A stretch of DNA of 64,000 nt from Gnetum montanum (Eukaryota > Streptophyta > Gnetopsida > Gnetales > Gnetaceae), in assembly GCA_015680685.1 (NCBI GenBank), contig MNCI01028318.1:355536-419535 (forward strand), written 5' to 3'. The number at the start of each line of letters is the position of its first letter. Position 1 is the first letter of the stretch. Of the stretch, positions 42,000-53,300 are shown piece by piece. The position numbers and the translations under genes are program-made. The notes beneath the pieces are model-generated. The model had not been told where the DNA came from and made no database searches. It saw only the letters and a program-made list of their open reading frames with translations.

Positions 42000-44447
42000 A
42001 ATTAAAGTATACTCTCTCCTCTTTCAAGTGGGGTCAAGCATAGGTATGATTTGGGACAAGTGAGGGGTGCAAAGCAAATGAAAATTTCTATCCTTGCTTA
42101 CTAGAGAGGTGCTAGAGCTAAGATGGAGGCTAGTGTTGAGCTTTGGAAACTTTTGAAGGCTGCCCTACATTGCTACACCAATTATGCTCTGGAGTGTAAC
42201 CCAAAAATTAAGAAAATTCTATAAAAATTAAGGTCCGATGCTAGCTACTCTATGGAGCATAATAGGAAGAGTGAGAGCATAGCACTAACACTTAGAAAAA
42301 ATTGGCAAAACTTGCAATCTTCATCCAGGCTATGCTCTGGAGTGTAGCAAGAGGGGTAGCTTCAAAAGTTAGAAAATTTTCCAAAATGCTTCTTTTCATG
42401 CTAAACTAGTTTGACAGCTTCTAACTTGACACCTAGGCAAAATTGGCCACTAAAGTGCATGCTATGCTGACTATTCTTTAGAGCATAGTAGGAAGAATGG
42501 GAGCATAGCACAACACTTAGAAAGAAAGAGCATAGAGCTGAATGGATGAATAAATGACATGGAATCATTGCTTGTTTAATCAAAAGAAACCATATCTTAG
42601 TATCACCATTAAAAGTTAAAGGTAAAAACCAAACATTAGCAATCAACATCATTATAGTATAATCCACCATCATGAGCACTTATTATGTGACGAGTAAGAA
42701 TAAATCAAAAAAAGAATAGTAAGAATGTTAAAAATGTTAATGATGGTGTAAAAAAAAGTAAAGATGAAAAATGTGTAAAACAAAAATAAAGAAAAACCTA
42801 AGGGCTTAGAATGATTAGCATTGGTGGCCATCTCCCTTATGACTGAGTTAGAAGGAGGAAATCAAAAATAAGGAGCAGGGTTGTCCACCAAAAGAGGTAG
42901 TATTAGCACTAGTTGTTTTAGGCTCATGGAAAGGTTTGGTTTGTTGGATGTTCACTAATAATTTTCTTTCTGGGATTTCAAGTTTATAGATTATCATGGC
43001 CCTTAAAGAAAAAGTTTCATGAATGATATAAGATCCCTTCCATAGCATTTGAAATTTAGTTTGTTGTGGCACATGTGCGGGATTCCAATAAAGAACATTA
43101 TCTCCTAGTTGGTATTTGACATTCCTAATCCTTAGATCATGACATTATTTGTTAAAGGTCTTATGCAATTCATTGGATGACAAGGCAGCTAATCAATTTT
43201 CATCTCGCAAGTTAAGGTTCATCAACCATTCTTTCTATGCTAGAATGAGGTCAAGGTTGAGGTCACATGCTGTAGATAGTGTATGGAGCTGATCTTGGAT
43301 AGGGAGTGTTGGAAGTTTATCGTACACTAACTCATAGGGAGAGTAGCCTATAGGGAGTTTCCACATGGAGTGGTATGCCCAAAGAGCATTGTTTAGCTTA
43401 GTGCTCCAATCTCGCCTATATTTTCTAATGGTTCCTGTTAATATTTTTGTGATCTTCCTATTGGTGAATTTAGCTTGACCATTCGCTTGAGGATGATATG
43501 GTGTAGTTAGCTTATGCTAAACTCCTAAGTGTTGCATCATCTTTTAAAAGGCGCACCTGTAAAATGTGTACCATTGTTAGAAATAAGTGCATTAGGCATG
43601 CCAAACCCATTTACAATTTTTTGTTAAACAAATCGTGCAACAATAGATGATGTATAGTCTGTAATAGTGACTGCTTCTACCCACTTTGTAAAATAGTTAA
43701 CAACAATGACAATGTAGGCTTTTCCATTGGACATTGGTGTAATAGGCCCTATAAAATAAATTCCCCATATGTCAAAGGGTTCTAAGGGTTGAATCCATTG
43801 TTGCTAACCATCCATCTTAGTAGTCATTCCCTCATCACATTAGCAATGCTCACAAGATTGGACAAAATGATGAGAATCTTGAAACAATGTAGGCTAATAA
43901 TATCTTGCAAGCAAGATTTTAATGACTGTTCATTTCCTAGCATAATGAACCCCACAAGGGCCCTCATGAGCATCTTGGAGAACTCACAATTGATCTATAT
44001 TGGGAACACACCATTAGACCAAGCCATCAAAACATACTTTATAAAGTTGTCCATTAATTTCCATAAAATATTTGGCTTGGTGAAGAAACTGTTGTTTCTT
44101 TTTAACAGCTAACCTTTGTGGTGTTTCTTATGTGAGGAGATAGGTAAGAATGCTACTATACCAATTTGTCTCTATGGTTAATTGATTGTTTATTACACCT
44201 GCAAAGAGGAGTTCATTGGGGAAATGGTCAGAAATTGGATATTCGTCATCTTTGTTGTCCTGCAACTATTATCAATAGTTAGAAAATTTTGCAAATATAG
44301 CTCTACAGTGCATGCTCCATTGACTCATTCTAAAGCATAGTCCCAATAGTTGAAGCATGGGTCAAATTCTCAGAAAAACCTATCTCATGTTGACACTTAG
44401 ACAAATTTTCCATTGAGGTGTTGTTGCCAAAATTTGGTGATGTTTCA
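42000..44447 (-). mobile_element. 3' LTR of Tat-lineage element D, interrupted
   Basis: Minus-strand sense: it starts TGAAACATCACC at 44447, preceded by a polypurine tract. Positions 44447-44263 match 55784-55600, and 42523 to about 42005 matches 55590-55060; the intervening 42524-44262 is an Athila fragment. The LTR carries repeats of the palindrome CTATGCTCTAGAGCATAG and its variants. Confidence 0.72.
42524..44262 (-). pseudogene. Athila integrase-to-3' fragment inside the D LTR
   Basis: On the minus strand: a degenerate zinc-binding region with HHFVQSCEHC near 43.85 kb; FDIWGIYFIGP, with the first catalytic Asp changed to Tyr; NGKAYIVIVVNYFTKWVEA; GMPNALISNNGTHFTG, second Asp changed to Asn; then frameshifted core and C-terminal blocks ending in KFQMLWKGSYIIHETFSLRA and KLLVNIQQTKPFHEPK (open 43072-42848). 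It is of the same family as elements A and E. No LTR of its own flanks it, so it reached this site by recombination or as a truncated insertion. Confidence 0.82.
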
Positions 44448-44460
44448 TTACCCCTCTTTG
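44448..44460 (-). promoter_or_regulatory. Polypurine tract of element D
   Basis: CAAAGAGGGGTAA on the minus strand directly precedes the LTR start TGAAACA. It has the composition and placement expected of a plus-strand primer. Confidence 0.6.
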
Positions 44461-46129
44461 TTGACATTTAGAGGAGTGGCCTAAGAGACGTCGACAAAGA
44501 ACCTGAAACACCACAACAATCATGACACCAACATTGCTTGTCAGTACCCAATCAAAGGAAACTTTACCAAGATTAAGAGTGCTAAAGGTGATGGTATGCT
44601 AGAGGCAATGGATGTAGGAAACTAGCTTGGGATAGCAACGGAGGAATGAGATGCAAATGGTGTATCATGTTGTAAGATGCGAAGTTAACACAAATGACCA
44701 TGATTATGGCACCAAGGTGGCTTGTCACTAAAATAATGACCTCTCATCAAAATTCCTATGAGAGAGCCATCATCCATAGCACTAGAATGGCTTATCCCTG
44801 ACATGTTGACCTCTCGTTAGAATGCTTATGACAAGGTTGATGCAAATTTAGGGTAGCACTGATTAAAACATTGTAGCTTTGTTAGATTTTGCATGGGAAC
44901 ATGTTTTACCCCCCTTTGCTTTTTGTTTTTGAGGATTTTGCTTTATTTTTCTTTTGCTTTTTGCTTTTTTTCTCTTTGCAAAATGCTAGTTGCAAGATGC
45001 TTGTCATTGAGTGGACTGCATGCTACTCAATGGGCTTTGCTTAGAGGAAACCACGTTGCATTTGTAGGATAGGTGTTCCCTCTCTGGGATGAGTTACGTT
45101 ACATCCACTTAGGCATTGACTAGCCCACAGAGGCTCCCCATGCGATGAGTTATGTTACGTCCATCATAGGTTCTATGGTCTACTAAAAGAAGTGTGTCGT
45201 GTGCATCAGAGAAGCTTGCAAGGAAGGTGAGAAAATGAAAGGTTAAAGGAGTAAATGTGAGTAGGATATAGTGGAGTAATAGGAATGTGCACTCTCAAGT
45301 GGCTTAGTGAGTCCAACCAAGGATATCAGAGCAATGTGGTGACTTGTCACTACAATGAAACACGTCTCTAAATGATGACATCTAGGGCTTCATCCTACAA
45401 ACACAATGTAGAGAAGTTAAGAAAACAACTACACATCATGTGAGATAAGAGTAAAATACTAGTTGTAAGGGTGTTGTAAGTGCCATGAGTGCTAGACCAG
45501 TTGGAAGATATTGTAGTGCCAAAGCAAGAAGGCTAGTGAAAGTGCAAGAGCCAAAATGCTGCAAAAGCTTTAGTAGCCACACCAAAAGCAAGCACCCTAA
45601 AGAGGTCAACAAGGTGGATGAGGTTGATGGCAATGTATGTGCTTGAGACTCCACACCAAGGATAGGAGTTTGGAAATCTAGCAAGATGGTAGGGAGCCAA
45701 GCTGTTGGATGCACTTCCAAGATTAGGCAATGGTGAGGGCTAGAGGATGGGAGTGCTATGGCTAGGCATCAGTACTATTGGAACTCTAGTGGATGGTGCT
45801 AACGACGAGAGCTCCAACCTATAAGGAAACACTCAAGGCTGAGAATGTTGTCGGCAAGGCCTAGGGGCGGTACTACTGGCGATGGTGGCAGTAGCTTTAG
45901 AAAGTTAGCAAAATTCCCAAGGGCATCTCAATAGGATTAGCAAAATGCCAAGGATAGTGACACTACAAATATCTAAGAGGCTTTTCACTTGATGACATGA
46001 ATTCCATTCTAGGACTACAACACCCCACCTTGCGCTACTGACAAGGTGTGGACAGATGATGAAGGATCAAAAGTATTCACACTCATTTGTCTATAGAACT
46101 ATGCATGTTGAGTTGTGTGTGATGAATTG
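44461..46129 (-). mobile_element. 3' untranslated-like region of D; no integrase found
   Basis: In Tat elements integrase should follow the second RNase H. I see no zinc-binding or DDE integrase block here in any frame; short open readings (for example 45720-45436) are Leu/Thr-rich without domain signals. The region seems non-coding. Confidence 0.5.
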
Positions 46130-46640
46130 TGAACCTAATTTAAGGTCTTGGTAGACCACATGCTATACTAGTTTAAGGTCCTAGTAGACTGTGAACCCAA
46201 TTTAAGATCTTGGAAGATCATGATGCACTAGTTTATAGTCATAGTAGACTACCGTGTGTTATTTTAACATCATAGCAAGTGGTGGATGTTGTGCTAATTT
46301 AATGTCATGATGCAAGGACGAATTGTGCCAGTTTATAGTCATAGCGGACTATGCTGTGGATGCTAGTTTTAGTGTCATGGCCCAAAGACTTATTGTGCTA
46401 GTTTATAGTCATAGCGGACTATGCTATGGATGGTAGTTTTAGTGTCATGGCCCAAAGACTTGCTGTGCAGTTTATAGTCATAGCAAACTTATTGTGCTAG
46501 TTTAACATCATAGCAGACAAGTGTGTTGTGGATGCTAGTTTAACATTGTAGCCCAAGGATGTTCTATGCTAGTTTACAGTCATAGTAGACTATTTGTGCC
46601 AGTTTAACGTCATAGCAGAAACTTAATTACCTTGTTTTGT
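46130..46640. repeat. Tandem repeats in the 3' region of D, about 70-bp period
   Basis: GTTTATAGTCATAGCGGACT recurs at 46331 and 46401, with a close variant at 46470, giving 69-70 bp spacing. Shorter AGTTTAAGGTC/TAGTAGAC variants extend on both sides. Hypervariable 3' tandem repeats are a known feature of plant Tat-lineage elements. Confidence 0.85.
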
Positions 46641-46949
46641 CATGGATGTGGTGCTACGTACTAGGCATAGTACGACTTTAGGTACGAATGGTTGATCAGA
46701 TTGGCAAACTCATTATTATCTAAATCAGAAAGCTTAAATGCTCTGTTGTCATAGGTTAGTAGTATGTCGTTGTAGGATCTAGGATAGGGTGTGCTGTCAC
46801 CTACAAGGATGTACTGCCATGACCATTTTTGCACTGCATCCTTTTGGATAGTGGTTAAATGTTACAGAGGCTCATCCTATAGAAGGTATGACTTGATTTC
46901 ATCGTATCATTCTTGTGCATGAGTTGTGCTTGTTGTGGCTATAGATGCA

Positions 46950-47410
46950 AGGTCAATTGTTTGTGTGATAGGCTTGGTGCAATCCATTACTAAAGTGGGC
47001 AAGGCATAAAATCTGTTAGGTGCAATGCTTAGGGCTAATGTAGCTAATGCATAAGCAATGGTGTTTTTATTTAGGGAATGTGTTGGATATCTGTAGTTGC
47101 AAATTGTTTGAATAAGTGCTTTGCCAAGTCATAGTAAGGTTGTAAGTGTTGTGCTTTGCAAGCATAAACCTACATAACTTGGTTAACAACTAACTACGAG
47201 TCACCTTGGATCACTAAGACGCCTCTAAGGAGACCTTCATACTCTGCTACAGTGTTGGTACAAGGAAATGCAAAGTGATAAGCAAAGGGTTGGATCTCCC
47301 TAGAGAGAAACATGATTATGGGAACAACACTACCCCCTTAAGAGGTTGAAGCACCATCAAAGTGTAAGACTACCTCAAAGTTGGTAGGCACTTGGCTTAT
47401 GCTATTAACA
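46950..47410 (-). pseudogene. Second, archaeal-type RNase H (aRH) of element D
   Basis: The minus strand reads VVLHFDGASTS, then PFAYHFAFPCTNTVAEYEGL and LRGVLVIQGDS followed by LVVNQVM, then QPYYDLAKHLFKQF and DIQHIP. This matches the aRH order DGS...N..AEYEA.I.GL...GDS.LVV.Q, including the Asp, Glu and Asp of the active site. An extra aRH after the ordinary RNase H is diagnostic of the Tat clade of Ty3/gypsy. Stops are scattered. Confidence 0.82.
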
Positions 47411-47479
47411 TGCTCATCCAAAAATTCAAAATCTATTGTCACTTGATCATTTACTCATGAAGCCATGAGTTGTGTGGAT

Positions 47480-47970
47480 ATTACTTGACATTTTGTTGAT
47501 GCTTGTGCTATGGAGTGTAGGTCAAACTCTATGGTTATTACTTTTCATTGTGCAATTCGACTACTTTCATAAATGTTTGCAGTGATTTCTTGGAGTACAT
47601 TACTTTTATAAATGATGTTTACTTGGTTACGGAAAAGATAGTGCCTCCACTTTTGAAGTGCAAAGACTAAGGCAAGGTAGTTCTTCTTCACATTGTTGTA
47701 GTTTTGGATCATGGGCCACTAACGCATGGCTTAGGTAGTATATAGGGACCTTAGAGCCATTGTCTCACTTTTGGCAAAGTAGAGAAGTGATGGATGTATC
47801 AGAGGTTGCAAGGTAGATGTAAAATGGTTTATCTCCTTATGGAGGGTAGACTGTAGGAAGTTAAGTCAACTCCTATTTGAGGTTTTCAAATGCCTCTTGG
47901 TATTGAGATGTCCACTCAAAGTGGACTCCCTTTTCAAGTAAATGTTGCATGAGCTACAACTTGTTAGTCA
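47480..47970 (-). pseudogene. Retroviral-type RNase H of element D
   Basis: The minus strand reads KPFYIYLATSDTSITSLL, then VPIYYLSHALVAHDPKLQQC (consensus P.YYVSK.L...E..Y) and LCTSKVE. It lies directly between RT and aRH, as expected for Tat elements. Confidence 0.78.
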
Positions 47971-48094
47971 ACCATGTGATAAACCTGTGAATGAATTGCA
48001 ATCTACCTTGTAATCCATGTAGCTCCTTAAGGTTAGCTGATGGTGCTAAGTTGATAATGGCCTTAACCTTATCGAGGTCTAAGCATATACTTGT

Positions 48095-48775
48095 TTATGA
48101 TACTACGAAACCTAGCATGTGATCAATATTAATACCAAAGATATACTTCTTACGATTTAATATAAGGTCATGTATAAGGCAACATTTGAGTACATGGTCT
48201 AAGTCATCTGCATGGTTATATAGCATTTTGTACTTAACTACTATGTCATCAATGTAGGCATTGAGTAATTCTAGCAAATAATCATTGAAAATATATATCA
48301 TGATATGTTGGTAGGTTGCTCCTAAATTCTTTAGTCTGAAAGGTATCATTGTGTAGCAAAATGTACCCGAAGAGGTCATGAAGGTAGTACTGAGCTAGTG
48401 CTCCAAGTTGATTCAAATCTGATTGTAACCAAAGAACCCATCCATAAAGGAAAATAAGGTATGACCAGCCATAGTATCAACCAATTGATTAATACTAGGC
48501 AATGAAAAATCATCTTTAATGATCACCTTGTTTAGGTCCTAAAAGTTTATGCAAATGCGTATACTTCTATTTTTCCTAGGTACAACCACAATGTTGAAGA
48601 CCCAATCTACATAGTCAATGGCCCAGATGAAACCAAATTTGTAGAGCTTGGTGATTTCATTAGGGACTGCCAACACCACCTCAAGCCTAACCTTGCAGGA
48701 TTTCTGCTTAATTTCTTTTATGTGAGGATCAAGGATTATATTTTGCTACACTATGTAGGGATCTAGGCCTAGCAT
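48095..48775 (-). pseudogene. Tat-lineage reverse transcriptase (element D)
   Basis: In order on the minus strand: DPHIKEIKQKSCKVRLE; KLYKFGFIWAIDYVDWVFNI and VVVPRKNRSIRICINF; DLNKVIIKDDFSLPSINQLV; AGHTLFSFMDGFFGYNQI; TTFMTSSGTFCYTMIPFRLK; GATYQHIM; NAYIDDIVV with both catalytic Asp present; and LNRKKYIFGINIDHMLGFVV. The signature GTFCY..MPFGLKN.GATYQ is typical of Tat/Ogre-type RT. The stretch 48379-48095 is open; the rest has a few stops and a frameshift. Confidence 0.9.
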
Positions 48776-49316
48776 GTCTTCATAAAACCATGCAAATGCC
48801 TTGATGTTGTGTTTGAGGACTTTGATGATGCTCTGAGTGTGTTAAGGCTCTAACAAGGAACTAAGTTTCAATGTTTTTTCCTCACCACTAAGCATTGTCA
48901 TAGGGACTTCAACAAGGGAATCCTCAATGACATTCCCTACCTCTAGGTTTAGTGCTTTGACTAGATGATTCAACAAATCTAGTGGTGCTTCTACAAATGT
49001 TATATGTTCATCATAGGCTATGGGCTTAACATCTAGGCATTTGGTATTGATGTATCTGGTGAGATCACCATAAGGCCTGATGAGGACCAAAGGTGAATGA
49101 AGATGGCTACACATGCTCATGTTGTAATCCTATCAAGTATCTTGCAAAACAACTAGAAAGAACGTCAAGCCACACTTGTCTTAGATGAAGTCAAAATGCA
49201 TAGAAATAAGGAAAGAAATGCAATGAGAATTCACCTATGTATGCGAATGTGGAGTTGTAGAAGCAAGTATGCGGGCTAGTTTCAAGCCTTGAAAAGCCAT
49301 GGAATGCCAGTTCCAG

Positions 49317-49440
49317 GTCATAGAAGACCATGGTTTGCCAATTTAAGGTTGTAGTGGACCATGGTTTGCAAGTTTAAGGTGATAGTAGATGATAGTTTCT
49401 TAGTTTATGGTTGTAGAAGACCATGGCTTGGGCAAACCAC
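49317..49440. repeat. 31-bp tandem repeat, about four units
   Basis: Units read G(T)(C/T)ATAGAAGACCATGG followed by TTTGCCAATTTAAG with variation. The motif resembles the AGTTTAAGGTC/TAGTAGACC repeats at 46.1-46.6 kb of the same element. Confidence 0.75.
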
Positions 49441-50379
49441 ATCACTTTAGGCAAGGTTGGGAGTGCTTGCAATGTGAAGTTAGATTGGGCATTCATTGGG
49501 TAGTTAGAAAAATTTAAAAAAATTTCTAAGTCTATGGACCACCAGAAAAGTTGTGAAAGTTTTCTAACTCTAGTTGCTATGCTCATCCTTTGTTATGCTC
49601 GGTCCCTTGCTACACTTAGGAAAAAACTGAAAAATTTTTCTTAGTGTGGGACATTTTATTGGTAGGTAGCACATTTAATTACCCCAAGAGGATATATATG
49701 CATGTCTCACCAAGGTTAAACTCTCATTTTCTAAAGTGAAAATGAGAAGTTACAAAGTGTAGCACGGTTGGAGCAAGGAGTGAAGCCAAAGTATAATAAT
49801 CAAAGTGTAACACCCATAGCATGACATCTAGAGTATGATAGCAACAACATGATGCACCAAAGTGAATGTAAGCATCCTAGGCTCACTAACGTGGATGAGG
49901 GAGAGTGAGCACTGTGACATTTGTCCCAGGCACGCATGGAGGAATGAAGAGAGATGTCACTTGCCAGGTACCCTGATATGCTTTACCCTTATGCAATCTT
50001 CTCTTTGGATTTTGCTCCTTTTGCCTTGCATTGGGTGTATTGTTGTTTTTTTTCCCTTTTGTGTCTATAATGCATAGGCAAGGGATTCTAATTGAGGGGA
50101 TTTTGCCTTTCTATAACATAGTGAGTATTTTCTATTTTATATGAGGGCCACAACATGTGAGGGATGGGGAAAAGGGTGAAATGAGTTTTTTGTGGTCATG
50201 GCTAGGGTAGCCACAACCTAGGATCAAGTAAGCGAGATGATCACAAGGTTTGCAGCTATGGCCTACACTTGGTAAGCAATGCGTGGTGTGTTCAACTTTG
50301 GGATGATAGTTTCTTTTTTTTTGGATTTTCACATGTTGTTGGTGCTACACTCCCTAGTAGTAGTTAGCATTTTCGTTGC

Positions 50380-50381
<2 letters not shown>

Positions 50382-50410
<29 letters not shown>

Positions 50411-50411
50411 N
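50382..50411. repeat. Poly-T run of 29 ending in a single N
   Basis: There are 29 T residues at 50382-50410 with an N at 50411. It is probably a sequencing or assembly limit at a homopolymer. Confidence 0.95.
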
Positions 50412-51799
50412 AAGTGTGAAAATTCTAAGTGTGCAAATGCAATGTGTTGAAATGCAGCATGTAAAACAAAATTCTAAGTGTACCAAATATTTGCTAAAAT
50501 GCTAAACTTGCAAATTGAACACATCAAACATGTCAAACATGCAAACTGAGATAATGCATAACATGTGAATGTAAAGCAAAATGTTAGTGCTATACCCCAG
50601 TGAGCACTAGGCATGTCAAATGTATGTATCAATGTCCTAAGTCCACATAGCCCACAAGGGACCCTAAGGACATATTAACTTTTCTAAGTTATGTTACTCT
50701 ATGTTACTTTGCTAATATTTCTAAGTATAAGTTTGTGTATTTTTGTGCATCCAATGTATACTAATGTCTTTTCTTTATTACTTTTGCTGTTACATGGTAT
50801 TGTTGAAGCCAATCCTCATCATGGTGGAGCTCGTTGGCATCCTCTATTGTATAAGTGAGGCTATACCAAACATGCCCACATTGGACATGTAGTTGGATCA
50901 CTAGGCTATATGGTTTCACCTAGGCGCATGCAAGTTCTTGGAATCTATGCTCCAACACTTCAGTATGATGATGTGATCACACTTAGTGATAGAAGCTACT
51001 AGTGTCATCATGGACACATTGCTACCTAGGGCAAACTGGGGCATTCTAAGGTTCATGTACCATGAGACCACTACTAGTGATGGTAGAGTAAGAGGTTTAG
51101 GCTAAGGTCTTAGGGGCATTAGGCCTTTGTCTAGGATTTGGTAAATGCGAGAGTTTAGTTGCTATAGCAAGAGAAACACTCTCTTTATTGCTTGACATGT
51201 GCATACCTTTTTCCAAAACCCATGTGAAACAATGTACTATGCGGGAGGGTAAGTGTTCCTATCATTTTGCATTATTTTTTTGCCTAGTGGCTCATACTAA
51301 GGTGCTAACTACTCATGTTTGTTGCCAAGTTTAGCATTGGTGAGCATGGCCTACATGACTAGGAGGGGGCCTTAAACCTAACTTACATTACCCTATAGGA
51401 ATTTTCAACCTACAAGAACATTCATGTGAGGATGATCAAGCAAATTGGGTCCAACTTGCCAAAGTACCCTTGTTGATATCTTAAGGCCTATGAGAGGTAT
51501 CAGACCCATGGTTGGCTAGATGCGAAGTGGATGGATGATGTACCTAGCATTAAGAAGGCATCAGTTCCACCAGCACCATAACACACACCTTAGTATGATG
51601 GTAATGGAATAACCGATCTAAGCTAAAATGATGCGTTCATTTGGCATAGCTACTAATGGGTTTCTAAGAAGCTCGCAATAGCGATCATGATGCTTGTAAG
51701 CATCCTCAGACATGTGTTTATATTGGATGTGCCCAACATTAAGAAGTTGTCCCAAGAGCTCTAATGGCTTGATGGGCAATGTTGTGTACTTTGAGTGAT

Positions 51800-53300
51800 C
51801 CTTTCACTCAAAGTTTGGCCTTGGGATAGCTTGCCTCATGGCCACCAATGGTGCAAATTGGTTGGTCACTATAATGTTAAAGCCAAATGCCTTGTTGTTG
51901 GCCAAGGTCTTAGGTGCCTTGGCCATGTGTTTGGCATTGTTCGAATTGGCCTCATTAGCCACTATTACAATGGTTGTCATTGCCTTTCCCTTTTTCTTTT
52001 CCTTCTTTGTGTGTGCATTTTTGTAGGCCACATAGGCCAAGTCCATACTAGCCTCTATTATATCTTGAATGCTCTTCATTTGAGCAAATGCCTATCTCAA
52101 GGAGTGTGGGGCAAGGTAGTACATCTTTGACTTGATGAAGTCATTCATTGCACCTTTGAAAATGGCTAGTAGATGGGTTTTTGCATTAGCCTTGCAAATT
52201 TGATTAAGTGCAGCACTCCAACACTAGCTAAATCTTTGTACAAGCTCTAAGTGGCCTTGCTTGATCTACATTAGTTAATCTAGGGTCACGTTAGGCTTCA
52301 GGTTGTACTTGAAGCAATTGACAAATTGACAGGGCAATTCCTCCAAGAAGATTTGGAGGCCTTGGGAAGTAAATGGTAGTAGTCTAGTGCCTTAATGGTC
52401 AAGGACATGGTAAAAATATGGATGATTACATGTGGCCATGCCTACCGTAGAAGGCATTCAAAAGGAAAGGTCACTAGATGGGCATTAGGATTCCCTTCAT
52501 CATTGTATTTAGTGAACTGGGCAAGTTGGACCATAGGAGGTAGGGTTAGTGATGGGACCATAGGATTGATTGTGTCATCCTAGTAAAAGTTCATCACATG
52601 GATTGTTTCAAAGGAGGAGGCTTTGAGCTGCTTAACCTTCTTAGTGAGCATCTAGATGAGCTAGAATGCTTGGTCTAAGCTTGGGATGGGTGCAATGGGT
52701 TACATCGGTTATGCTACCCACTATGCCACTTGAGTGACCCATAGCCCTGCTATGGGTTGTGCAACCACATGACATGCCTATTGTGCATGTTTTTGCACAT
52801 ATTTTTGTGTATGCTATGTCATGGACACAGAAGCTAGAGCCTACCATGTAGTTGTATCTTGCACCATGGTAGGCGACATCGATGGGATAGGCAAGACATA
52901 TGATGTCTAAGCTGATGGTAGCTAGAACATCTGCATAGTATGCATGTGAGGCTACGTTGGCATCATGGACGTTAGCAAGGATGATTGCATAGATTGTGCA
53001 AACATCACAAAGGGAAGGGTGGCAGATGGTCCTACATCCTGATGCATATGCAGTTGATGACTTGCCATCACAAGGGTTGACCTGGGAGGTGACAAAGGAG
53101 ATGTAACCACCTAACATAAGGTGGATAGCTGGGACTGTAGAGGGATGAAACCAGAGGTAGCCTACTAGAAGTAGGTGTAAAAGGATTTCTTGTTCTCTGA
53201 GTAAGCCTTGAACTCATCCTACCCATCTTGTAGGGGATCCTCATAATCAATTTTCATGTCATGCTCATTTGACCCACTTAGTCAAATGAGTTCATCAAGT
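51800..53300 (-). pseudogene. Tat-lineage gag of element D
   Basis: The minus strand near 52.52 kb reads QFTKYNDEGNPNAHLVTF, the conserved start of Tat capsid (F.KYNG.GNP..HL..F). It is followed by a frameshifted DYYHLLPKASKSSW block (consensus WY..LP..SI..W), then NLKPNVTLD and QGHLELVQRF in another frame. Upstream, 52.64-53.25 kb holds a Met/Gln/Pro-rich N-terminal reading. Downstream, an open Lys/Asn/Ala-rich segment lies at 52079-51804. Stops and shifts prevent function. Confidence 0.75.

Larger units (their letters stand above)
48776..51799 (-). mobile_element. Protease/spacer region of D, unassigned
   Basis: Upstream of RT, an open minus-strand reading of 92 codons (49120-48842) contains FVEAPLDLLNHLVKALNLEV; it precedes RT as Tat linker sequences do, but I cannot name it. 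I did not find a convincing aspartic protease signature. A small 31-bp repeat (49317-49440) and a poly-T run ending in an N (50382-50411) are listed separately. Confidence 0.4.

Noticed and set aside
45436-45730. Leu/Thr-rich minus-strand readings as a possible integrase of element D
   Set aside because: They contain no HHCC or DDE motif in any frame and have low-complexity composition.
46130-46640. CRISPR-like repeat-spacer array
   Set aside because: The repeats are long, contiguous and diverged with no unique spacers, and lie within a plant retrotransposon.
51795-52130. 111-codon plus-strand reading, Leu/Cys/His-rich
   Set aside because: It is antisense to the gag region of element D and shows no domain.
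52641-53117. 158-codon minus-strand reading rich in Tyr, Cys, His and Ala
   Set aside because: The neighbouring frame on the same strand has the Met/Gln/Pro-rich composition expected of the gag N-terminus of element D. This frame has no domain order and is probably a shadow.
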